Notes: generated from the letters alone by a model not told the origin. 46,390 nt of DNA from Saksenaea vasiformis B4078 (GCA_000697055.1 JNDT01001819.1:1-46390), one strand, 5' to 3'. Counted from the first letter of the stretch, positions 1-12,094 are shown. Translations and numbers: made by a program.

Positions 1-370
1 AGAGTGCCTGGTGAGTAGATCATTGTGCCTTAGTCATTACTAATTATTGTACTGCATGTATTGATATCTTCTTCATCATTCTCTTTTCGCTTTTTTTTTC
101 AATCATTGGAGATAAAAGCGGTTGATGACATCCATTTGCGCAAGTAAAAGGTCTTTGATATCATCAGGACCAGTGACTCGTAACATTATTTCTGACAGCC
201 GTAATTGACGACATTTCCAACAGCTCCGGAATAAACCTTTCTTCGTGTTATTGTTATCCTATCCATAAAAACCACGTGTATATCTTTTTATGGTGCGTAC
301 ATCTAATAATGAACAACCTTCAATTCGATTTCAATTTCATAATTTAAACTTCCGATATAGGAGATAGATT

Positions 371-2551
371 TTAATCCTCTGCATCCAATCTGCGGTGAGA
401 TGTATACACCCTTGTGGCGAACTTTCTAACTTCTTCGTCTGCTGCCCATGCATCCATCCCCTTGCTATACGTCTCAATGTATCTCATGCATCTTTTAAAA
501 TATTTTCGTATTTTTCGTGGTGTTTCACCTGGGGGGCAAGCATTATCAAATGCATCAGGTAGTCGCTTCTTGAGATCTTCAAAAGAATAATCGCAAGTTG
601 ACCGCACGTCGCGCTTCACATCTGCCCAGTACCGCTCTATCCAATTGCATTCGCAATGATATTTAGGATACAAATCAAGCAGCAAACTGTGTTTCAGCAG
701 TGTCTCTTGCAAAGCGGATCTTTGGTACTTGAAGTCGTCTTGGGCAGCCAAGCAATGCTGTGCACAACATTCAGCATTATCGCCATTATTCTCGCTATTC
801 TCGCAACGTAGTCTCCATTTTTTCCCCTCTCTACCGGGATAATGATCGAGATCGTGCCAACGTCCTCGCTCTTCTAAGATGATCTTTACTCCTTTGAACT
901 CCTCCCATCGTTTCATGGACCCGTTTCTTCGCCTCTTCTCCTTGGTTTCGTAAAATGTCTGGTCCTTCCATCGTTGCTCCTCCTGGTGGTAATAACGTGT
1001 GTTCTTGAAACGGTACTTATCCTTTGAGGAATCATATGCTTTTGGGGCAAGTGTCATGCGGGAAGCTACTAAAGCATCATCTGCAAAAGCAGCGTGGTTG
1101 GAAGACTGATCGAATATAAAGACTCCCATGCAATTCGGATGCAAAGCCTTGAAAAGTGGGATTGCTTGCTCTTCCAACTGTTTCTGTAGATCCTTATAAG
1201 TCCAGCAGCCATCTCGACTAGTTCCAGGATAAAAAAGTGTCCGGGATACCATGTCTCCGAGGCGCATAGTGCCGTGACAGGGGGCACTGGAACTCACTGA
1301 CCATAATTGAAAGTCCAGGACCTTTCCCTCTGACTTGTGATTCGCCAGTGAGGAACCACCCCTTATCTTTACCATCATTGGCGTAAAAGATCGACTCATC
1401 GTGGGTGACAACAACCAGTTTTTTGTGATTGCCTTCCAATGAAGGCTCAATAACTTCGTCTAAATTTTCACCTGTATAGTCCTCCATATACTTCGAACGC
1501 TGCATCATTCTCTTTGCCCACTCTTGTCAATACTGCACGACATCCGTTCTCTCATGTCCATCGAAATATATGCCTTTGATATTTTTATGAAACCTAAATC
1601 TCCATTCTGGCATGTGCGAACGAATTGTACCCAGAGAAATATTTCCTTTAGTCCCAATGATAGATTGCATGAGTTCGTTTTCGATGTAAGCTTTTAGTTC
1701 TCTCAAATCTCTATCCATTGGTTTTCTCTCCTTCAACCAATCAATACATTTCTCTCTCACGTCTTCAAGGGAAAGTGCTGACACTCTTTTGGAGTGTTTC
1801 CCTTGCATTGATTCAGATATGACACCGGTCAGTACATATCCTTCAGCCCATCTTCTAACTGCTCGACTTACGATATGAATTTTCTGTGGCTACATTTCCT
1901 TTGTAAAAGAAGTTGGCTGCCTCTTTTGATGCTTTGCCTTTAGTTCCAGTTGTGCAGTAGCATATTTTGAAAGTACAGTTTGACAGCATAGTAGCGCATT
2001 GCATGAGACTTGTCAATAGGGTGGGATGGATTACCAAAGTCTGCTACTACTTCGTGTATGTCTTCCACTAAACCTTTCAAAAATTCTTTGTTGCGGTAAT
2101 CCAATGACGGACCTTGCTCTTCCTCTTCCTCTTCTTCTTCGTCAGCGTTGTCTTCGATTGCACCACAGCCAATTTCAGTCATTTCGCTGGATGCGTGTGG
2201 TGCAATCCGAGTATTTTCAACGGTGCTCCGAGGAATGGGCGAGAAGAACAAGGTAATAGGGGCGTGCTCAAGCAAGGCTTTTGCTCTTCCTTCTTTCTTT
2301 TTCTTTTCCTTTCGCCATTTTGTTGTCTTTGAATCACCAGTATATCTCCCACGAAGGTGTGAATCACTTTTCTGAGTGAAAGGCTGCAACATATCGAAGG
2401 CACTAGCTAATTCGTCATTGAGCATTTTGTCAGAGACAGCGATTACTGCTCCATCAACGGACTGCTGGTGATTCGCTGTTGCAATGAAGGCACCAGTTTC
2501 CAATCGCATGCGATTCAAAGCAGCTCTCTTTCTGGCGCTTGGACAGGACAT
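371..2551 (-). pseudogene. Decayed DDE transposase (IS630/Tc1/mariner-like)
   Basis: This is a cut-and-paste transposase relic read on the minus strand. Recognisable pieces in order are: an N-terminal acidic and basic region (2551-1940), a region with QGKHSKRVSALSLEDV and FDGHERTDVVQY (1808-1530), the first catalytic Asp in THDESIFYANDG (about 1410), the second in FIFDQSSNHAAF (about 1110), and the last acidic residue in CNWIERYWADVKR (about 640). This order and spacing match a fungal DDE family with a Tc1/mariner-like 'NxIExxW' end. The frame is broken at least four times: apparent shifts near 1945, 1860 and 1290-1320, and an in-frame TGA at 1529-1527 after DVVQY, where family members usually carry Arg. 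It is therefore a dead copy. I could not find terminal inverted repeats. The superfamily assignment is by motif memory. Confidence 0.8.
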
Positions 2552-3328
2552 ATTAACAACAATAACGATAACAGTGACAATAGTGACAATGAGAAAAATG
2601 CAGGTACCTAGGAAAAACGCACTGTAACCTATTTCGTGTTCGTGTAACGTTGGCAGCTAAATTAAGTGCCGACAATTTCAACTTCATTTTCCCCAACTAA
2701 AGATGACGATCTTTGAGGAAATATAATTTTCTTTTTCCTTAAATAAGTGGCGATTATGGCCCATAACTTTTGTAAAGAATATCCCAAAGAACATATATTA
2801 TCGGCTAGATTCGCATAAAATATAATTTTCACCTCGTCTTATGGCCTCAAAGTTGGGTCAAAAATCGTCGGCTATTAAATGTATGCACCATACTTAAAGA
2901 GACGCACGAATTATTTTTTTATTCTTCGGCTCTGTTTACCTTTAACTTTCTCGGTAAGGATGCCAATTCATCACACCTACAAGATTATTCGTGTTTAGGC
3001 TGCATGGCCCCTGTCCCGAACCGTCTTGACTCTGTGTGTATAATTTTGTTCATCACATAAGTAAGTAAACGTTGTCATACTCAACATTAATGATGTTTCT
3101 GTGACGGACCGCCAGACGCCGCATCGCTTTAAGCCCTCTGCAGATCCAACAATCGGCCGCTCCCAGATGCCGACCGCCACCCTCATCGCTTCACGTGGGT
3201 GGCTGGGTCCCAACGTTATCGTGGGATTTACCATCCGGGGTAAGTTCAAAGACATCAAAACATCTTTGATTTACTAACCACGAGCTATTTTTTATGCTGC
3301 TCGAGTAAATTTTGCGTCTACTGAGGCG

Positions 3329-3462
3329 ACCAAGTTCATGTAAGCTGATTAATCTTCTGACGTATAATTGAAGTACTAATGACCGCATATTCAATCCTTC
3401 TTTAGCGCAAACTTGGCTCTTCACTGAAAAAGCAAGATTTATTTAGTGTAGCGTAAAAAATG
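3329..3462. repeat. Dispersed repeat, copy 1
   Basis: This stretch aligns with two other places in the window. With 11962-12050 it shares a run of imperfect matches around CTTCTGACG, a AATTGA box, CTAATGACC and ATATTC. With 39620-39680 it shares the exact 19-mer AAACTTGGCTCTTCACTGA (3409-3427 and 39627-39645), followed by a similar TTTATTTAG and an A-rich end. The three copies overlap only in part, as expected of fragments of one interspersed element. No coding capacity is seen. Confidence 0.6.
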
Positions 3463-4091
3463 ATTCAATAAACAGCATGTGTCAAAAATTATATACAAAG
3501 CGGTTAGTCGTCTATTAAATGTCACCATTTTTTTTTTGGGTACTGGTTGAACCTTTTTGACAGGTGCAAAAGCCCTATTTGCCATGGGATATGTGTGGAT
3601 GCTATAAGAGTCTGCGTGAATGCTGTTGATGTACAGCAAGAATGGCTTTAGAGGATCGTCTTTGTAGCAAAGATCGACTCTAATGGTTTCGATCGATCTG
3701 AAAGGTTCGGCCGCTTTATCGTTGCTGTTGTAGTTCGTGATAAAACATGCAGATCGCTTGTTCCCTGGTGATAGTGACCATAATGATTACAAGTTGCTTC
3801 AGAGACAAAAGGTACCCGATGGCCTGCAATTTAAGAAATAAGCAGGCAGAAAAGACACGATGGAGGACATGATGGTCTGAGGTTAGAAGACAAAGCAGGC
3901 AGATCGAGTAGCAAAACTCCATGGATCTGGTACATCACATACAGAGTTCTAGAACTGATGGATCAGTTGCGAAATTTGGTGTTGGGTTAATCTGCAGCAC
4001 CCGCAATTGGAAGTAGGTTTTTTTTGTTACAATCTTCACAACTGCCCAGTTTTCTACGCGTCTTCTTTAAGGCTTCGCGTCTTGCGAATGG

Positions 4092-4187
4092 TTGAGGACA
4101 TCTCTTCTTGAGGACTTTGCTTCTTGAGGTCATCGCTTCTTGAAGACATATCTTCTTTGGAATATCCCTCCTTGGGGATTGCCGTAT
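4092..4187. repeat. Degenerate 16-bp tandem repeat, about six units
   Basis: Successive 16-base units begin with TTGAGGAC or a variant and end in CTTC: TTGAGGACATCTCTTC, TTGAGGACTTTGCTTC, TTGAGGTCATCGCTTC, TTGAAGACATATCTTC and then two more diverged units. The array lies in the spacer upstream of the small ORF at 4949. No function can be read from it. Confidence 0.75.
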
Positions 4188-4948
4188 TCCGACATTCTTT
4201 TCATAATGTTTCAGTTATCGCCAGATGAACTTCTCGTAAAATTTTCATTATTACAAGAGTTTTTCTTCTTCTTTACCAGTTGTAGATCACCTATGTGATC
4301 GCACCATCGGTATCTTTGGACTCAGTTGAATGAAAACTTTTATTCTCGTCATTGCTGGTTTACTACCAGTGTCCCGATCATATTTTAGAAACGTATAAAA
4401 AAAGACTCTGAGAGTAATAGAAGTCTTTCATCTCAATCTCGCTGACTTTTCCCCATCTCATATGCTTAAAGTCTTCTTTGATTCTTCAAGACAAACAGTG
4501 TGTACAAAAACTTAATGTTTCAAGGTGATACTGCTCCTTACCAATTACTATAATATAATCCATAGATTCAGGTCTGCCGTATTCGTCAACCACAGTCCCT
4601 TTCCGTCATCGTATACAGATCGGATGCTCACCACAGTAAAATCTTTTATTGTCATTTTGGCGAATAGCGTGGAGTGCACTTTGTATATAGACCAGAGAGA
4701 TACTAGAGCTTGCGCGACTGCACACTCTGGGAATGCGATATTTGATTTGTCAGTGCCGGGACGTTGCTTATCGCTTTGGTGCGACCCTTATTTTCGGGAA
4801 AGACGTAACGACGGATCGTCAGTTCTAGATAAAAATACAAATTCAACCACAGCTGAAACCTGTGCAGCCAAGATAAAGGGAGATAAACAACACAAATCAC
4901 CCGCTCCTCTCGTACGTCTTCTTTTTACTTTCCCCCAATTGTCGACTA

Positions 4949-5213
4949 TGGATCCAGGACATTCTCTTCTTCAACATATCAAGACCATCCCCAACCTGAT
5001 TAACGAGGACCCAAGTATCACTACGCCTCAGAACACCGCCTTTGCTGAGCGTCCGTGGAGTGACCTGTCCAAGTTGGTTCCTCAACATCCAGCATCGGCA
5101 GCAGAAAACACTTTGACCACCGAGGTTTCTAAGAACGACGACGAATCCTCGCTGGGTAACTGGGATTCCCAAACTGGTTACCAAGACAAGGAGCATAAAC
5201 CTACTGTTCAATA
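4949..5213 (+). CDS. Small hypothetical protein, about 87 aa
   Basis: The ATG at 4949 follows a C/T-rich leader and opens a frame that begins MDPGHSLLQHIKTIPNLI and ends in a Lys/His-rich tail before TAA TAG. An AATAAA-like signal lies about 30 bases after the stop. The product is polar and Ser/Thr/Asn/Asp-rich, with no membrane segment or known motif. The same frame is open further upstream (from 4525), but that stretch reads like translated non-coding DNA, so the short form is preferred. I do not recognise the family. It may be a real small gene that converges on eIF4G, or a chance frame. Confidence 0.45.
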
Positions 5214-5535
5214 ATAGTCTCGTCTTTTTTACCAAATCATAATAAATTCCCCGTTTCTTTTTTCTTCTCTTTCTTTTTTTCTTAGTAGGAAGCAATGAGA
5301 TCGTAGGATCAGAAAGACATGCCATGAGGCATGGTGGTCATCATGACAGGTCATCCGAAAGAGAAGGTTTGTTGTGATACCCTAGTAGCAGGAACACTCG
5401 AAACACAGTAATAACTCTCAGCAGTACAGAACAGCAAAGCAAAAATCAGTACTTTTTTTTTGTTTATTAACAAAAAACTCGTCGTTTTTTTCTTCTTCGT
5501 TTTTTTCTTTTTTATATATTTGTTGTTGTGTGTTT
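5214..5535. other. Convergent 3' region
   Basis: This AT-rich spacer separates the 3' ends of the small plus-strand ORF and the minus-strand eIF4G gene. It contains AATAAA-like sequence on the plus strand (near 5239) and long T-rich runs (5450-5525). It is presumably terminator and polyadenylation sequence for both genes. Nothing else is seen. Confidence 0.5.
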
Positions 5536-8500
5536 TTACAGTGCACTTTTGGCTTGGTCATACTGGGATTTCAGTGAAGCGACGGCTGTCTCGTCAATCT
5601 CTTCCGGTAAAATTTCGGATGGTTCGATTCTAGAGGCCACCAGAAGTTGTGCGAGGTACTTGGGGGCCTGGGGAACATCGATGGTGATATCTTCATAGCC
5701 CTCCATAAAGCTCTGGAAAGCCTTTACGAACGCACCTCTTTCGATTAAGTCTTGATTCAGGATTCCTGTAATGGCATCGCAGATCACTGCCACATCGTCA
5801 GCCTTGCGTTCAATCACACCCAAAAGTTTAGTGACGAATACAACGTGATAGTCCGGATGATCGAGTTCCTTGATACATTCGTAGAGTTCCTATTATCCCA
5901 TAACGGTTATAAAAAAACCTTCCCGACTTCTAGTTGACGAATTGCTTTTTACCTGTTTATCACGAATGCTGAGATATTCCTCCATGATGTTTTTGGCTTT
6001 GCGTTCAAGGGCTTCGTCACTCAGCTCGGCCTTCGCTGCTGTAGAAGGCTTTACGCCTTCCGCATCACCAGCTGGCGTCGAACCCCGTGGTAACAGATTC
6101 AACTTCTTCCTCTCAGCAGGCTTGTCGGTCTCCTCATGCGTTTCGCCACCCAAAGCACTAAAAAAGGATACAGCTAAGTCTATCATTTGCTCTCCCGTTG
6201 CCTTTTTGTTTTTTACCTGAACATGTTTGTCATGGTGGGAGCAGGGCTGGATCGACCGTCACCTGTTGTTCCCATCTTATCAATACCTAACTTGGGGCCA
6301 CTAGCACGGCCCAAGCTGGGGAATGGGCTGTTGGAAGGACCCAAAATGTTGCTCCGTGCCCTGCTTCGATCGGCTTTACCAAAGTGTGACATGTCATTCA
6401 CGCGACCCTTAGTAGCAGCGCCCGGCGTGGCAGGGCCCACTGTACTCCATCCGTCCACCGTTGTCTTGGGAGAGCCACCTGATGATCCGTCACGTTGAAG
6501 ATCTCGGCCTCCACGATGGGAACCGGAACGAGACATGGAGTTCGAGAGGTGTTGTCCGCGAGAGCTGGTCGTTCGTCTGAGTGATTCTTTTTCATCATGC
6601 TTGGCCTTTTGAGCCTGTTAAATATTATCAGAAGGTCAATAACAATCTTCAAGAAAAGAGTTTTTCTTTCTTTGTACCTCTTGATGGATTTGTGCAATGG
6701 TGGTTGGAGCAACTTGGTTGCCTCGTCGTGGTGCCCATTTATTGTCACGAAGATCAAACACATCCTATCCCAAACGCATCAGCAAGGAATGCAAATTAGC
6801 TCACCATTACACGTACCTGAATCATGAACTTTACTCTCGACGAGAGGTTGGGGCTCTTTAGCATTTCATCTTTCATGCGACGGAAGAAAGCATCGATCCA
6901 CGCGGAAGTCTTGGGGTTCTTATCCATGACTTTACCAATGGTTGTCAACAGTTTGCACAGCGATTCTGCTTCTTCGTCTTCCACCTGGGCTCCGCTCTCA
7001 CAAAGTCGCTTCATACATTCGTACATGATACGATCTGTAAGCATCTCACGTTTGAAAAGTTCACCAATGAACTGAATGAGACCAAGACCTTGACGTTTGG
7101 CTTTCGCAGCAGCATAGTACTCATCCGATAGCATCACATCAGCACCCATCTCTTCCAGTTTGGGCAAGTTAGACTTCCAGCCACGTTCGAATTCTTCCTG
7201 GCAACGGTTGAACAGATATTTACGGAAGAGTGGCACACCACAAACAGGATTTCCTTTGGCGTCTTTGATATTGACATCCTTGATATCATCGGGCATAATA
7301 TCGTACATCTTTCGACAGAGCTGGGCCCACATGCCAGCAAATGCAGGTTCATCACAGGCCTTCTCAAACGTCAGCTGCATCACATTACGTAGCGTCTCGC
7401 CGTTATCCTCCTTTTCAGACTGCTTGGCATACTCAAAAATCTGATTAGAGATGGAATCGAACTTCTCCAGCGTGAGCTTGTTCAACAAAGCCTTGACTTT
7501 ACGGACGACAACTTCTTGTGGAATCAAGTCACCCTTTGGAGCAGGGGAAGGCTGGCCGCTAAGTGCTGCAGGAACCCATCGATTTTGACTTTTCTCCAAC
7601 GGTACAACCTGCTCCAATGGGATAGTAGGACCGCCTTGCTGATCTCTCTGTGGATGACGACCTTTTCCTCCTCCTCCGCGAGAGCTCCGGCTCCGGCCAC
7701 CGTGTGAACCTTCACGTTGCATGCCACTAGGTGATCCTGGAGGACCCATGGGTGGAAGACCTTGCGTGCTGCCGTTACGAGAGGGCATCAATGGACGTCC
7801 ACCAGCAAATTTGCCCATTTCCGATCGTCCGTCCCTTGGTTTGAAAGTACCCATATCCATCGCTGAAATTGGCTGGCGTGGACCACGTCCTCGTTCGGAT
7901 GGTTGACGACGCTGCATGCCGGAACGTAGTCCTCGGTCACCATGGTCATCACCCCCAATGTTCTGGAAGGCAGAGAGATCTTCCGTTGTTTCGAGACATA
8001 GCGGTTGGAATTGCATTAAAAACATAGGATCGTACTGAATTTTTCCTGTTTCTGGGTTCTTTGCATTAGGTGGCTTAATATGAGATGGGTATTGTACAGT
8101 GCTGGGATCATCAATGGTACGCATGGGTGTGGATGGCTTTGCTGGGCGGGTAGGTGTGGAGGGAGAGAGGGTTGTTGGCGATTCGGCAAGTCGGGTTGCC
8201 TTCAGCGACGCTAGACGTTGTTCTTCTTCCTTTTTTCGGATTTGTTCTTCGATGTCACGTCTACGTGTTTCTTCGGCTTCCCGTACTGCGGCTTCTTCTT
8301 TTTCCTTCTGTTCACGTTCTAATCGCTGTTTCTCCTCGGCTTCCAGTCGCTCCTTCTCTTCCCTTTCCCTTCGTTCTTGTTCCTCGCGTTCCTCACGCTC
8401 TCTGCGCTCTTTTTCTTCCTGCGCACGTTTCTCTGCTTCTAAGCGTTCCCTTTCTTCACGTTCCTTCCGTTCTCTTTCTTCTTGCTCCCTTCGTTCCGCC

Positions 8501-10315
8501 TCCAATCGTTCTCTCTCCTCACGTTCCTTACGCTCCTGTTCTTCCCTCAGTTTTCGTTCTTCTTCTTCCCTTGCTTTTCGCTCCGCTTCTTCCTTTGCTT
8601 TGCGTTCCGCTTCCTCCTTTTCCCGTTTTTCCCTTTCTTCCCGCTCTTTAATCGCTGGATCGACGATTTTGATGGCGCGATTAGATGAAGGCGAAGTTCT
8701 AATGAAATCTCTTTCCTTTTTCTCTTCGTGCTTTACCGAATCTTTACCACTGTTGACAGTTGACGAGCTTGATGAGGATTTCAGATCTTCAGCTTTCACT
8801 GGGGTCATTGTTTCGGGATTGATGATAGGGATTGCCTTGCTTCGTTGGGGTACGTTGCCGTAGGGTTGGTTGGGACTGGAACGGTTACCGGGGGAAGGGA
8901 CATTCATTCCGGTATAAGGAGGCATAGCGACTGGAGCATAGTGAGGAGCGTAAAACTGGGCGTGTGGATCATATCCTTGCGGCACGTACTGTATAGAGGA
9001 AAAAAAGATAAGAAAAAAAAAGGGATTCTTCTCGTTTTGAGCGTGAACTTACATACTGACCAGGCATTTGACCTGTCCAAGAAATATTAGCTGGAGGCAC
9101 TGAAGGAGAAGATGTAGGAGCCATATGTGGTGAGACGGGTTTTTTCTGATGGTGTGGCATGTAACCTGGTTGAGGGCTTTGCATGTTGGGAGAGTGGCCC
9201 ATGGAAGCATTGTGTTTGCCTTGGTAATGCTGTCGTGGGCCGTAATGTCGGTTATTGTAATTACTTTGATAATGGGAGCCATTGGGCGATTGTGCTTCGC
9301 CCATGGGGGAGTGTCCTTCCCTTCGTTGTGGTTGAGTTTGTGGCACGTATGGCTGAGTGAAAAGTTTGTTTTTATAGCTGTCTGAACTGTGAGGCACATT
9401 GTTGGACGTTGACATTATCCGGGGTATATCTGTAGCCTTTGTGGCTCCTTGGTTCCGAAACACTGGTTGGCCTAAGCGAGTGGCCGTCTGAAGAAAAGAA
9501 AGAAAGAAAGGTTACAAAAAGCAAAAAAATAAAAAAAATAAAAAAAAAACAAAAAAAAAAGAGAGAAAAAAAAAAGGCCAAAAAGATGGAAACAACTTAC
9601 CGAGGATGTATCGGTTGCAGGTAAACTACCGAAGGCTACCTCGGTTGGTTTAATGACTGGTACTGTTACATCGCCCGTCTTTGCAGTAGGTTGGGGCACG
9701 TTGGCGGGTTGATTTACAGATCCGAACTGTATGGGCGCTATAAGGTAACACATGAGTTAGTTGGTGAACCCACATACACCTAGAAGTTAAGTTTTTACCT
9801 CTATCGGCCTCTGAAGGCGGTGCTCTAGGCAATTGTACTGGTGCGTTCCGTATATTTTTTACAGTAAACGGAGTCGCATGCTTAGATGCATTGGATCTAT
9901 CAAAAGGTGGCTGAGAGTCAAGGGGGATAATATAAGATAGATAGAGAAAAAGAGAAAGAGATATAGAATCGCATGATGTTATTATTGATATGATTGAAAA
10001 AGGATACGGATTATATGCCCGTGATTTCTTTGCGGCGGAAGAGGAGGACTGTGGAGTAGTCATCTTGTCTACAGCGGTTGATGACCGTGATGACTGAGAT
10101 CCGTTTAACGGTGTACTTCCATTAGTGGTTGTATCTTTTGTAGTTCGGTCTTGTGTCAATAGCGAAGTTGTTATTATGTGTTGTGTATTGAAAGATGATT
10201 CAGTCCTTTGTTGAGATTCCTGTGCAGTTCTTTTAGCAGCCTGTGCGTAATTTGACGCTGGTTGTGTAATTGGCTTTGGATTGGTAAATTCGTTTGCGTT
10301 TGGAGTTCTGTTCAT
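5536..10315 (-). CDS. eIF4G: Translation initiation factor eIF4G
   Basis: This is the scaffold of the cap-binding complex that links eIF4E, eIF4A and poly(A)-binding protein in the cytoplasm. The inferred exons are 10315-10008, 9896-9799, 9737-9601, 9487-9053, 8988-6817, 6764-6678, 6614-6217, 6157-5953 and 5889-5536, giving about 1,397 aa. Order: a low-complexity N-terminus rich in Gln, Ser, Pro and Thr; a highly charged Glu/Arg helical stretch (about 438-590); the eIF4E-binding motif YDPMFLM (YxxxxL-phi, about 645); an RGG/Gly-rich stretch; the MIF4G HEAT domain (about 822-1050, VRKVKALLNKLTLEKF); the DVFDLRDNKW and TIAQIHQE signature; and a C-terminal MA3 domain (from about 1262, KAKNIMEEYLSIRDK). 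Length is close to S. pombe eIF4G. Intron 1 (10007-9897) is 111 nt and open in frame, so its removal is uncertain. Start is the first ATG of the frame. Confidence 0.95.
8200..8660 (-). repeat. Low-complexity Glu/Arg-rich coding repeat inside eIF4G
   Basis: About 150 codons read as alternating Glu, Arg and Lys with scattered Leu and Ala (for example EEREKREKEEAERKAKEE). This predicts a long single alpha-helix or coiled coil between the N-terminal region and the eIF4E site. The opposite strand therefore shows long Ser/Phe/Arg-rich open frames that are not genes. Confidence 0.8.
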
Positions 10316-12094
10316 TAGTTGATCTCAAATGGTCATATCCCAGCAGGACCTGTTAGTGGCTTATAGACGACCGGGTTGTCTTGGAGTCAGTACGACGCTC
10401 AATAAAATAAAAAAGAAGAAAAAATTCACAAACATGTCATACTTGATAAATTTTTGGGTTATTTTTTTTTAAAAAAAAATAAAAAAAAAGTAAGTTTTTT
10501 TTAAAAAAAAAGGTTATGCACCGAGGACTATCAGGAAAGAAGAAGAGTCTCTCTTTTATGGGAATCGTGTGTTAACCATAGAGGACTTTCTGAATATATT
10601 GCGTCACATATCGGAAACCCATTCCTACTTATCTTCTATACTGCAATCAAATATCTTACCTATTCATACTGTTCATTCTGCTCTATGTATTAAACAGTAA
10701 TACCATAGGTTTAAGTCTATGCTCTTTGCATCCGCTCCTCAGCTAATTTGTTTGTTGTAAAAAATCATCACGCAAGTCGCTGCTGCTGCGCATAATTTAA
10801 CCACCGACAATGATAAGTCCAAAATCACTTAAATTATTTATTCAAGATCCGTGGCATCAATGTGTGATTAATAAAGTTGATTCAGGCGAGTATGAATAGT
10901 CTCCTCGTATGTCCATTTTGTCAAAATGACTGTTGAACCAAGTGAATGTGTATTGAAAAATACTATGCAGCCAAGAAAAAGTGAATTTATCGTTGCATAT
11001 CGGATGACGCGGTAAAGGAATACGCCAACCTATCCTTTAATGCTGGTACGACTCCGGCAAGAAAGATACTTCTTCTTGTTGTTTGCTCGACATACTCTAA
11101 ACCAAATGCATTACTATGCTGCACACCTGTAACAGACTGATGTATGTCTGCTGCATCCACCGGAAGAGTCCTCTCCTGATTGAACCTTCTTTCAACCAAT
11201 GGACGCATACAGAGACAACAATGGTTCAAACGATAATAATAAACAAACGGAGACGGAAAGGTAAAACGGAAAGAAGTTGGTAAGAAAATGCTTATTTTAG
11301 CTTGCAGACAGTTGGCACAATGAAGTCATGACTATGTGTAAGCAGTAAAACGTACATTCACTATCCTTACAAATATAACCTTCCGTTTGTATTATGCAGT
11401 GTCACCCGTATTGGAGCCAAGAGACATTACTATAGTGAAATTTCAAAAACCATAGCGGAGATAGATGTAGCTGCAAATGAAGCTATACATATGCTTGGCA
11501 TGTTTCCAAATGTAGCGCAACCTTCTTAGAAAAGATGGAACACCATGGCTTTTTTTAACCTGACATCATTCATTCGTGACAGCAGGAAAACCCCTCCTTC
11601 GCTGCTGGTGGCGAAAGGTGAAATTCTATCAGATTCTTCTTTACTCACGATTGACAGAGAAATGATTTTTTCCTACTATGCAGCTCTGTTCTATCTAACG
11701 CCATTCGGCTTACTTTATTCTTTGACGCTAGAGAGGGGGCTTCGTCATTCCGATATAACTGTATGTCACGGCCAGCCAAATAATTTGCATCCCTTCAGTC
11801 CCTCTGCACCACATTAACTTCTATAGTCCGTCTCCACATCGACATATCCGCTCTCGCCACACTCAAGCAACAGTACTGTACTGACTCTTTTTTATGAAGC
11901 GGAAACGCCCCTTCAGGAGGTAAGATGATATTCAAGCATCACTGCGTTTCGAATGAAACTTAACCAAGCATATATAAGTCATTTGATCCTCTGACGAAAA
12001 ATTGATGTAATAATGACCATATATTCCCTTCTACTTTGGCGAAAAGTAGACCCTATAGGATCGCAGAATGTATTTCAGACAAACTGTGTAATAA
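10316..12094. other. Spacer between divergent eIF4G and AAA ATPase genes
   Basis: The first part (10316 to about 10700) is likely eIF4G promoter and includes strong A/T homopolymer runs at 10456-10511. An open frame on the minus strand (11229-10987, 80 codons) and one on the plus strand (11545-11817) show no known motif. A short plus-strand stretch after an AG at about 11400 reads TRIGAKRHYYSEISKTIAE and stops at 11529, which could be a gene fragment. I cannot assign any of these. A second copy of the dispersed repeat ends this stretch. Confidence 0.4.
11962..12050. repeat. Dispersed repeat, copy 2
   Basis: It is an imperfect match to 3329-3415: both read ACCAAG, a TAAGT/TAAGC box, GATC or AATC, CTCTGACG/TTCTGACG, AATTGA, TAATGACC and ATATTC in the same order. 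It sits directly upstream of the proposed AAA ATPase start. Confidence 0.5.

Larger units (their letters stand above)
2560..4948. other. Repeat-rich spacer without a recognisable gene
   Basis: No frame here shows family motifs or a convincing exon chain. The stretch holds one copy of a dispersed repeat (3329-3462) and a 16-bp tandem array (4092-4187), listed separately. The last 300 bases before 4949 are probably the promoter and 5' leader of the small ORF that follows: a TATATA-like stretch lies near 4683 and a pyrimidine-rich tract lies just before the ATG. Confidence 0.5.

Noticed and set aside
4525..4948. Upstream extension of the small ORF to 229 codons
   Set aside because: The added stretch reads like translated spacer, and the later ATG has the better leader.
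8099..8863. Plus-strand Ser/Arg/Phe-rich frames
   Set aside because: They are the complement of the Glu/Arg-rich eIF4G helix, with no independent evidence.
10987..11229. 80-codon minus-strand frame as a gene
   Set aside because: No motif, no splice chain and no recognisable family, so it is noted only within the spacer entry.
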